Source: JAQGJA01 sp965651535 (GTDB lineage: Bacteria; Pseudomonadota; Alphaproteobacteria; Micavibrionales; SZUA-601). Taken from it: a DNA stretch of 20,296 bases. Under the pieces are notes generated by a model. It searched no databases and was not told where the DNA came from. It saw only the letters and a program-made list of their open reading frames with translations. Positions within the stretch are counted from its first letter, which is position 1. Each line of letters opens with the position of its first letter. A program made the position numbers and the translations under genes. Below, one piece after another: positions 14,218 through 20,296 of this stretch. Location of the stretch: assembly GCA_965651535.1 (NCBI GenBank), contig CBFGSX010000015.1, positions 1-20,296 of the forward strand, read 5' to 3'.

Positions 14218-15697
14218 CCATCACCTCGAGCAATTTCTCGCCGAGGCCGAACTGGCGCGCCTTGTCGTGGAATTTGGGGCGCAAGCCGCTGGATTTCTGG
14301 GTGCCGACAATGCGACCGTTCTTGTCCTCGCCCTGATAGTCGAAATAGAACAGATCCTGCATGGTGACGACTTCGCCTTCCATGCCGGTGATTTCCGAGA
14401 TATGCGTGACCTTGCGCGAACCGTCGCGCAGGCGCTGCACCTGCACGATGACGTTGACCGACGAGGCGATCTGTTCGCGCACCGCCTTGGACGGCAGGTT
14501 CAACCCGCCCATGGCGATCATGTTTTCCATGCGGCTGAGGGCTTCGCGCGGGTTGTTGGCGTGCACCGTGCCCATCGAGCCGTCATGGCCCGTATTCATG
14601 GCCTGAAGCAGGTCAAAGGCTTCGGGGCCGCGCACCTCGCCGACGATGATGCGATCGGGGCGCATACGCAGACAGTTCTTGACGAGGTCGCGCATAGTGA
14701 CCTCGCCCTGACCCTCGAGATTGGGTGGGCGGGTCTCGAGCCGCACGACGTGCGGCTGTTGCAGTTGCAGCTCGCACGCATCCTCGCAGGTGACGACGCG
14801 TTCGCCGTGGGAAATGTAATTGGTCAGACAGTTCAGCATGGTGGTCTTACCGGAACCCGTTCCGCCCGAAACCAGAATGTTCACGCGGCACGCGCCGATG
14901 ATCTTGAGCAGCTCGGCGCAGGCGGGGGTCATCGACCCGTATTCCATCAGTTTTTGCAGCGTCAGCTTGTCTTTTTTGAATTTCCGGATCGTCATGCACG
15001 GCCCGTCCACCGAAAGCGGCGGGATGATGACGTTGACGCGGCTGCCGTCGGGCAGGCGCGCGTCGCAGATGGGGCTGGCTTCGTCGACGCGGCGGCCGAT
15101 CGTGCCGACGATGCGCTGGCACACGGTCAGCAAATGCTGATCGTCGTTGAACTGGATGGCGGCGCGTTCGATCTTGCCGTTGACCTCGATATAGACGGTC
15201 TTGGAGCCGTTGATCATGATGTCGGCGATGTCGTCGCGCGCCAGCAGCGCTTCGAGCGGGCCGTAGCCGAGCATATCGTCGGCGGCTTCCTTGGCGATCT
15301 GGTGCACCTCGGCGGCCTTGAGGTTGAGCTGGCGGAAACGGGCGATTTCCTCGACGGCGGTGCTGATCTCGTCGCGCGCGGCCTGCGGGTCCATCTTGGC
15401 CAGCGCCTTGAGATCGATGCCGTCGCGCAGATCGTTATAGATACGCTTGCGCGCCTGTTCGAGGCGCGCCTGTTGCAGCGGGTCGACGCGTTTTTCGACG
15501 GGCTTGGGAGGTTCCTCCGCGGCCTTGATTTTCTCGGTGACGGCGGCGGCGGTCTCAAGATCCTGGAACTTGGCTTCTTTAGGAATATCCGGCGCTTCGA
15601 AGACGGGCGGTTTTGCCTCGGGCGCGGCAGGCTTCGCCGCCGCCGGCTTGGGAGGCGGCGCGGCCGAAGGGGTGCTGCCGTCGCGGCGGCCGAACAT
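14198..15697 (-). CDS. cpaF: Flp pilus assembly ATPase CpaF/TadA
   Basis: The protein has 499 residues and belongs to the GspE/VirB11 secretion ATPases. It hydrolyses ATP in the cytoplasm to power Flp pilus assembly. Residues 1-70 are a Pro/Ala/Lys-rich disordered tail. The N-terminal domain includes GYGPLEALL (144-152) and the Arg-containing DARLPDGSRVN (212-222). The catalytic core has Walker A GGTGSGKT (278-285), the acidic box CEDACEL (304-310), Walker B RIIVGE (349-354) and the His box TGHDGSMGTVHAN (369-381). All key residues are present. The start is three bases after the cpaE stop, and the end overlaps tadB by 20 bases. Confidence 0.97.
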   Translation of the reverse strand: MFGRRDGSTPSAAPPPKPAAAKPAAPEAKPPVFEAPDIPKEAKFQDLETAAAVTEKIKAAEEPPKPVEKRVDPLQQARLEQARKRIYNDLRDGIDLKALAKMDPQAARDEISTAVEEIARFRQLNLKAAEVHQIAKEAADDMLGYGPLEALLARDDIADIMINGSKTVYIEVNGKIERAAIQFNDDQHLLTVCQRIVGTIGRRVDEASPICDARLPDGSRVNVIIPPLSVDGPCMTIRKFKKDKLTLQKLMEYGSMTPACAELLKIIGACRVNILVSGGTGSGKTTMLNCLTNYISHGERVVTCEDACELQLQQPHVVRLETRPPNLEGQGEVTMRDLVKNCLRMRPDRIIVGEVRGPEAFDLLQAMNTGHDGSMGTVHANNPREALSRMENMIAMGGLNLPSKAVREQIASSVNVIVQVQRLRDGSRKVTHISEITGMEGEVVTMQDLFYFDYQGEDKNGRIVGTQKSSGLRPKFHDKARQFGLGEKLLEVMGEAYVD

Positions 15698-15700
15698 GAT

Positions 15701-16924
15701 CTAGCCTTTCTTCCAGAGCTTGCCCAGAATCGAGGAGGCGGTGTCGCCGATATCTTTCGGCGCCGATGTTGCCCCGTGAATCCTTTTTCCGGTCATAGTA
15801 TAGACCAGAGGTGCTAGAGGAGGCGTTAACGTGTCGAGAATCTTCTGCGCCGGGGCCGGATCGGCGGTGTCCAGACGCGCGAAAACGTCCGGCTCGAAGG
15901 GAATCGCGGCCGCCGGGGAAATTCCTAACGCTTCATGAATATCCTTGGGCGACAGCTCTTCTTTCGGCATCAGCCCGGTTTCGTTGACGACAAGGTGCAG
16001 CGGGCCTTCGGGGCCGCGCATCTGGTGAATCTCGCGGATCAGGTGGCGCGCATTGCGCAAGGCAATCGGCGTCGCCGTCGTCACCAGCACGATGTCATGC
16101 GACTTGGCGAAGGCCATGGCGCGCACGCCCGTCGGCGATTGCGACAGATCGACCAGCACGTGCGGCTGGCGGCGGCAAAGTGTGTCGAGAATGCCCTCGA
16201 AACCATCGCTGGTCAGCGTGCTGGCCAACAGCGGATCGCCGCCCGCAGCGACGACGGACAGCATCGGGGAGGTTTTGTGCACAAGATCGTCGAGCGCGTC
16301 TTCTTGCGTGCGCACCAGCGTGGCCAGATCGCGCAGCGTGATCATCGGCTCGCGGCCATAGGTCGACGGCAGCAATCCCCACGAGCCGCCGCAATCGAAC
16401 AGCGTCGTCGTCTCGCCCGCCTGCGCCAGCGCATGGGCCAGAATCTGGGTGACGCGCGACGTGCCGACGCCGCCCTTGGCGCCCATCACCGTGGTGACGC
16501 GGCTTTGCGACGCGCCGAGGCGGTCGATCAGCGTTTTGGAAATGACGGCGACGACATCCTCGACCTTGAGCGGATGCACAAGGTAATCGGTCGCGCCCAT
16601 CTCGAGCAGGCGGCGATAGAGCGTGATGTCGTTTTCCGGGCCGACGAACACGGCGGCGGTATGCGTGGCGCAGACATTCGCCAGCGCCTCGAGCTGTCCG
16701 GTAAAGGCGTCGTCGATGCGCGCGGTTTCGATGATCAGCAGATCGGGCGAGCGTTCCTGGGTATAGCGGTTGACGGCGGCACGGATATCGCCTTCGTGAA
16801 GCTGGAAGCGGACGCGCGAAAAGCGCCAGTCCTGCGTCAGCTGGCGAACCGTCCCGACTGTCTGGGGGTCTGTAGTGAATACGTCGACGCGCGCTTCGGG
16901 AAGAAGGGTGGCATGCAGGGTCAT
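15701..16924 (-). CDS. cpaE: Pilus localisation ATPase CpaE/TadZ (MinD/ParA-like with receiver-like domain)
   Basis: The protein has 407 residues. The N-terminal 135 residues have a receiver-like fold whose phospho-acceptor position is Glu66 (LLIIETA) and whose conserved Lys is His117 (YLVHP), so it is an atypical, probably non-phosphorylated receiver, as known for CpaE/TadZ. The C-terminal MinD/ParA-type ATPase begins with MGAKGGVGTSRV (148-158). This is a deviant Walker A that lacks the usual second lysine, with Thr in its place. LVDLSQSPTG near 276 is the Walker B area. TadZ proteins mark the cell pole and recruit the Tad machine. The ATG overlaps the cpaD stop by one base (TGATG). Confidence 0.94.
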   Translation of the reverse strand: MTLHATLLPEARVDVFTTDPQTVGTVRQLTQDWRFSRVRFQLHEGDIRAAVNRYTQERSPDLLIIETARIDDAFTGQLEALANVCATHTAAVFVGPENDITLYRRLLEMGATDYLVHPLKVEDVVAVISKTLIDRLGASQSRVTTVMGAKGGVGTSRVTQILAHALAQAGETTTLFDCGGSWGLLPSTYGREPMITLRDLATLVRTQEDALDDLVHKTSPMLSVVAAGGDPLLASTLTSDGFEGILDTLCRRQPHVLVDLSQSPTGVRAMAFAKSHDIVLVTTATPIALRNARHLIREIHQMRGPEGPLHLVVNETGLMPKEELSPKDIHEALGISPAAAIPFEPDVFARLDTADPAPAQKILDTLTPPLAPLVYTMTGKRIHGATSAPKDIGDTASSILGKLWKKG

Positions 16925-17574
16925 CAGTTCTGGTAGACGGTGCTCGCAGTCAGGCCGTCCGCGCCTTGCGGCGTGGCCGGTTCGCCCGCGCGATAGGTCT
17001 CAAGCTGTTTGCCCAGGCGCTGGGATTCCGGCGCCATCGTCGCGTCGTTGCCCAGGAGATCGCCGGGGCGCGCGATCTGCGCGCTGATCATTTCTTTTTG
17101 GCGACAGCCGAAACGATACGGCCCGTCCGTGTTGTGCGTGTAGCGGTCGGCATCGGCGGCGGCCATGGGTTGGCAATCCTCGGGGGCGGCGGCCTTGAGC
17201 GCTTCATAGGAAATGGTGATGCGGTTGACGGTCTCGGCTTCGGCCGGGCGCGTCTTCACGCTGGTGGCGTGGCGCACGCCCTGCGCGGCCAAAAAGGATT
17301 TGACGCGCGACCCTTGGGCTTCGGCGACGCGTTCTGCATTCTTCAAAGGCGCGGTTGCGGCATAGTCCACGGTGATCGCCACGGGGCTTGTGCCGCGGCG
17401 GACGATGTCGTCGGCGATCCCGGCCAGTTCCGAGCGGCTGATCTCGGTGGACAGGAAGGTTTTCTCAACATTTTCCTGCGCGACCGAAATGGGCCGATCA
17501 TGGATGAAGGAATTGTTCTGCATGGCGCATCCGGCCAGAAGAAGCGAAGCGATCACAAGGGAGGCGTGTTTCAT
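16924..17574 (-). CDS. cpaD: Pilus assembly lipoprotein CpaD
   Basis: The protein has 216 residues. A lipoprotein signal peptide ends in the lipobox LLAGC, with Cys16 the lipidation site. The body contains SRSELAGIADDIVRRGTSPV and a region with RVAEAQGSRVKSFLAAQGV, typical of the alphaproteobacterial CpaD family, and a C-terminal part with GCRQKEMISAQIARPGDLLG. CpaD is thought to help the CpaC secretin reach or stay in the outer membrane. The start is three bases after the cpaC stop. Confidence 0.92.
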   Translation of the reverse strand: MKHASLVIASLLLAGCAMQNNSFIHDRPISVAQENVEKTFLSTEISRSELAGIADDIVRRGTSPVAITVDYAATAPLKNAERVAEAQGSRVKSFLAAQGVRHATSVKTRPAEAETVNRITISYEALKAAAPEDCQPMAAADADRYTHNTDGPYRFGCRQKEMISAQIARPGDLLGNDATMAPESQRLGKQLETYRAGEPATPQGADGLTASTVYQN

Positions 17575-17577
17575 GTC

Positions 17578-18963
17578 CTACTCCAGCCAGTATCCGGAAG
17601 ATGTGCGGCCCGTCGGCGTGTCCTGTTTGCGGACGACCGGCACGGGCGCGGTGGAAACGTGGGTCGGCGCCGCGATCACCGTCTCGGGCATCGCCGCCGG
17701 GGCTTGTGCCAGCGTCGCGGCGGGTTCCTTGACCGGGCGCACCAGATAGGGCGTCACGACGACCAGAAGCTCGGATTCATTGCGCTTGAAGGATTGTGAC
17801 GAGAACAATCGGCCGATGATCGGAATTTTATTGACGCCGGGCAGGGAGTTCATCGTGTTGACGGAGTCGCTTTGAATTAATCCGGCAATCATCAGGCTGC
17901 CGCCCGAAGCCATCTCGACCGTCGTCTTGGCGCGGCGCACCGTCAGCGACGGCACGTTCACGTCGGACAATTCCAGCCGCGCCTCGTTGGACAGCAGCGA
18001 AACCTCGGTCTCCAGCTCGAGCTGGATTTTGTCGTTGGACAGCACGACGGGCGTAAAGCCCAGCGCCACGCCGAATTGCTTGAACTCGATCGAGATCTGG
18101 TCGTTGCTCTGGCCGACCGGGATCGGGTATTCGCCGCCCGCGAGGAACTCGGCGCGCTGGCCGGAGATGGCCGTTAAATTCGGTTCGGCCAGCGTGTTGA
18201 GCAGGCCTTTTTCCTCGAGCGCGCGCATGGTGACGCTGATCGGCCCGCGCGATCCGGTTTCATACACAAGGCTGCCGACCGCAAACTGCGTCGTCTGGGT
18301 CAGCTTCGAGGCCGCATCGGTGGCCAGCGAGCTGCCGCTGAAATTCCCAAAGCCCAAATTGGCGGCCTCGGGCTCGATGCCGTATTCCTTGAGCAAATTG
18401 CGCTTGGCCTCGACGATCTTGACCTGGAGCATGACCTGTTGTTCGCCCTCGACAGTCATCAGATCGACGATCGAGGCCTCGGCATTGCCGGTGGTCGTGG
18501 CGAAACGCTTGGACAGGTCGCGGATCTGCCCGGCCTTGGACGGCGTCGAGACGCGGCCCGTGAGGATGACCTCGCGGTTGATCATGCGCGCGTCGATGTT
18601 TTCCTCGGGGAAATATTGCCGCAAGGCGCGTTGCAGCGTGAACTGGTCGTTGCTGACATTGACGTCCATCGAGGCCAGCACCTGTTTGTTGCGGTCGAAG
18701 ACCAGCACGTTGGTGTCGCCTACGCCGCGCCCGACGACATAGAGACGCTGTTTCGTCAGCACGCCGACATCGACGACGTTCGGGTTGGCAATGAGAATTT
18801 CCGAGGCGGGCTGCGTCAACTCGATCGTTTGCGCCTTGCCGGTGGTGAGGGTCAGCGGTTTCTTGACGCCGACCGCGCCGCCAAAGGCGTTTTGCGCATC
18901 CGCCGTCGCCAGAGTGAGCGCCAGCGCGGCGAGCATCAGAACGGAAAGAAGAATTTTTCTCAT
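17578..18963 (-). CDS. cpaC: Outer-membrane secretin CpaC/RcpA
   Basis: The protein has 461 residues. A signal peptide covers about residues 1-23. The CpaC N-terminal domain follows, with IELTQPASEILIANPNVVDV and LYVVGRGVGDTNVLVFD, then a BON-like segment (REVILTGRVSTPSKAGQI), and the secretin domain from about 165 to 420 with QQVMLQVKIVEAKRN, GLLNTLAEPNLTAISGQRA, GGEYPIPV and the terminal GSLMIAGLIQSD and ELLVVVTPYLVRP signatures. The C-terminal tail is Ala/Pro/Thr-rich. It forms the outer-membrane ring through which the Flp pilus emerges. ATGA overlaps the cpaB stop by four bases. Confidence 0.96.
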   Translation of the reverse strand: MRKILLSVLMLAALALTLATADAQNAFGGAVGVKKPLTLTTGKAQTIELTQPASEILIANPNVVDVGVLTKQRLYVVGRGVGDTNVLVFDRNKQVLASMDVNVSNDQFTLQRALRQYFPEENIDARMINREVILTGRVSTPSKAGQIRDLSKRFATTTGNAEASIVDLMTVEGEQQVMLQVKIVEAKRNLLKEYGIEPEAANLGFGNFSGSSLATDAASKLTQTTQFAVGSLVYETGSRGPISVTMRALEEKGLLNTLAEPNLTAISGQRAEFLAGGEYPIPVGQSNDQISIEFKQFGVALGFTPVVLSNDKIQLELETEVSLLSNEARLELSDVNVPSLTVRRAKTTVEMASGGSLMIAGLIQSDSVNTMNSLPGVNKIPIIGRLFSSQSFKRNESELLVVVTPYLVRPVKEPAATLAQAPAAMPETVIAAPTHVSTAPVPVVRKQDTPTGRTSSGYWLE

Positions 18964-19853
18964 GGATTTTCTCCCGAGGCGCCGCTGCCGGCATTGGGCA
19001 CGATCTTGATTTCCTGCACTTCCGCGCCGGAATAGACGCGCACGCGGCCCGTGCCGCCACCGCCGCCGGTTTCCTGAATCGAGCGGCGCAGCGATTCCGC
19101 CGCGCCCAGATCGGTCGTGCCGACGCTTTGTCCGCGGCGGCTGGAATTATCGCCCAGCTGGCGCAGCGCCAGATGCAGACTGCCCATCTCGGTGGCGACC
19201 GCAATTTTCTCGGCGTCTTTGGGCGTCACTTCCAGCGTCACGGTCTTGTTGACCTTGGCCTTGCGCTCGCCGCCCGCGGTGTTGCCCAAGGAATCCTGAT
19301 CGGTGGCCATGACGCGCACATTCTCGACGATCGTTTCCGAAGCCTTTTCCAGCAAGCCGCTTTCGGTCGCCGCCGCGGCCAGCTGATCGCCGCCGCCCAC
19401 GCGCGCGCGATAGATCAAAATAACGTCGACGCGGTCGCCCGGCGACAAAAATCCGGCCACGCCCGAAGCGGCCTTCACGTCGATGGCGATGGCGCGCATC
19501 CCTTCATCCAGAGAGGCGGCCAAATAGCTGCCCTTGATCTCGCGCACCAGCGCGCCGGATGTCACCGGCTCGCCCGCCGTCAGGCTGCGGCGCAGTTTCT
19601 GTTCCTTCCATTCGTCTTCCTTGACCTTGTCGCGCACCAGCGCGCCGGGGATCGTCGCCGCATCCGGCCATTTCTGCCAGCGCACCGCGCTGTCCGTCAG
19701 CGGCGCGCCGACGGGCAGATCCTTGGCCGCGACCAGAATCTCGCGGGCCGGGCTTTTTTCCTTGCCGCCGCCCATCGAGGCGCTGATGATGATCGCCATC
19801 AACAAGGCGGTGCCGAAAGCGCCGGCGGCAGCAAAAACAAGCGTGCGATTCAT
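18960..19853 (-). CDS. cpaB: Flp pilus assembly protein CpaB/RcpC
   Basis: The protein has 297 residues. An N-terminal membrane anchor (about 5-28) is followed by a SAF domain (REILVAAKDLPVGAPLTDSAV; the LRRSLTAGEPV region), which resembles antifreeze/AFP-like and flagellar FlgA domains, and the RcpC/CpaB domain with AIAIDVKAASGVAGFLSPGD and GDRVDVILI. CpaB is periplasmic and is thought to link to the secretin or the peptidoglycan. The C-terminus is Gly-rich. AGGA lies ten bases upstream of the ATG. The stop overlaps the cpaC start by four bases; 74 bases separate it from cpaA. Confidence 0.94.
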   Translation of the reverse strand: MNRTLVFAAAGAFGTALLMAIIISASMGGGKEKSPAREILVAAKDLPVGAPLTDSAVRWQKWPDAATIPGALVRDKVKEDEWKEQKLRRSLTAGEPVTSGALVREIKGSYLAASLDEGMRAIAIDVKAASGVAGFLSPGDRVDVILIYRARVGGGDQLAAAATESGLLEKASETIVENVRVMATDQDSLGNTAGGERKAKVNKTVTLEVTPKDAEKIAVATEMGSLHLALRQLGDNSSRRGQSVGTTDLGAAESLRRSIQETGGGGGTGRVRVYSGAEVQEIKIVPNAGSGASGENP

Positions 19854-19927
19854 ATGAAAGACGTCCTGATAAAAACGGATGAACCCAAGCTTTGACTTTG
19901 GCGGGTGAATCCTGCCAAACGGTTAAT

Positions 19928-20296
19928 TCAGCCCTGAAAGACCATGCGGAACGCGGGCAGAAGCCATTTGGCCCAGACGGTGACGATCCCCGCCAAGGCG
20001 ATGGGGAGGGCATAGGGGATTTTGTTTTCCCCGGCGCGCAGTTTCGACAACCAGGAGTTGTTTTCAAGCGCTTTGGGGATGAGTGTATCGGGGTGTTTGC
20101 GGGCGAAAAGCGCATACAGGCCCAACACGCCGCCGCTAAAGACCATCACAATCAGGAAAAGGCTGAAATGGCTGGTTCCGGCGAGCAGGGCGGTGGCTCC
20201 GGCCAGCTTGGTGTCGCCGCCGCCCATCGCGCCCAGCGCATACAAAAGCATGAGCAGGAAAAACACCACCGCGCCGCCGATCAGGCCGGGGACAAG
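19928..20296 (-). CDS. cpaA: Prepilin peptidase CpaA/TadV, N-terminus beyond the right edge
   Basis: The frame is open to the right window edge, so only the C-terminal 122 residues are seen. The active-site motif GGGDTKLAG of A24 aspartic prepilin peptidases is present, with its catalytic Asp. It is surrounded by hydrophobic membrane helices (VVFFLLMLLYALGA, FSLFLIVMVFSGGVLGLYAL, and PIALAGIVTVWAKWLLPAF). The first catalytic Asp must lie outside the window. The enzyme cleaves the leader of Flp pilin at the inner membrane. As the first visible gene of the tad operon it follows the common alphaproteobacterial order pilA-cpaA-cpaB; the Flp pilin gene, if present, would be further right. Confidence 0.92.
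   Translation of the reverse strand, partial: LVPGLIGGAVVFFLLMLLYALGAMGGGDTKLAGATALLAGTSHFSLFLIVMVFSGGVLGLYALFARKHPDTLIPKALENNSWLSKLRAGENKIPYALPIALAGIVTVWAKWLLPAFRMVFQG

Noticed and set aside
14003..15817. 604-codon plus-strand open frame across tadB and cpaF
   Set aside because: It is antisense to cpaF, whose Walker motifs are intact; long antisense frames are common in GC-rich genes.
15935..16936. 333-codon plus-strand open frame across cpaE
   Set aside because: It is antisense to cpaE, which has a clear MinD-like ATPase domain and tight operon junctions on both sides.

Overview
The window looks like chromosomal DNA from an alphaproteobacterium. The evidence is a Tad/Flp pilus operon in the Caulobacter-style cpaABCDEF-tadBC order, an alphaproteobacterial-type bactofilin, E. 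coli-type glucokinase, and a fairly GC-rich genome with tight, overlapping gene junctions. A deep-branching group (Rhodospirillales or Micavibrio-like) would fit, but the genus is a guess. No tRNA, rRNA, CRISPR array, transposase or integrase is visible.

Layout. Positions 1-4728, all minus strand: a partial secreted or outer-membrane protein cut by the left edge (<1-589), an orphan FlgC-like rod protein (831-1223), a PilP-like periplasmic protein (1258-1917), a PilV-type prepilin with a beta-repeat tail (1957-3195) and a second, larger PilV-like protein (3205-4728). These three pil genes resemble parts of the IncI1-type (type IVb) thin-pilus system, but no pilus ATPase, platform protein or shufflon recombinase is with them. 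Positions 4808-6011: a divergent DNA-repair pair, O6-alkylguanine-DNA alkyltransferase (minus) and endonuclease III (plus), whose apparent start codons share one CATG palindrome. Positions 6042-6110: a REP-like palindromic repeat, followed by a bactofilin (minus, 6188-6838).

Positions 7009-12164, plus strand: glucokinase, a receiver protein with a degenerate GGDEF domain, and a giant secreted protein of about 1,090 residues with 40 cysteines after its signal peptide and a natural (GGGGS)6 linker. A strong intrinsic terminator follows at 12187-12216. I do not recognise the giant protein; it is the best candidate for something undescribed.

Positions 12289-20296, minus strand: tadC, tadB, cpaF, cpaE, cpaD, cpaC, cpaB and a partial cpaA. 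Together they encode the prepilin peptidase, the outer-membrane secretin and its lipoprotein, the localisation ATPase, the assembly ATPase and the two inner-membrane platform proteins of a Flp pilus. The operon starts outside the window, and the Flp pilin and tadD/E/F/G are not seen here. The window therefore combines a near-complete Tad assembly machine with fragments of a second, PilV-type pilus system, a stray flagellar rod paralogue and an unknown Cys-rich secreted protein. Whether these work together is inference.
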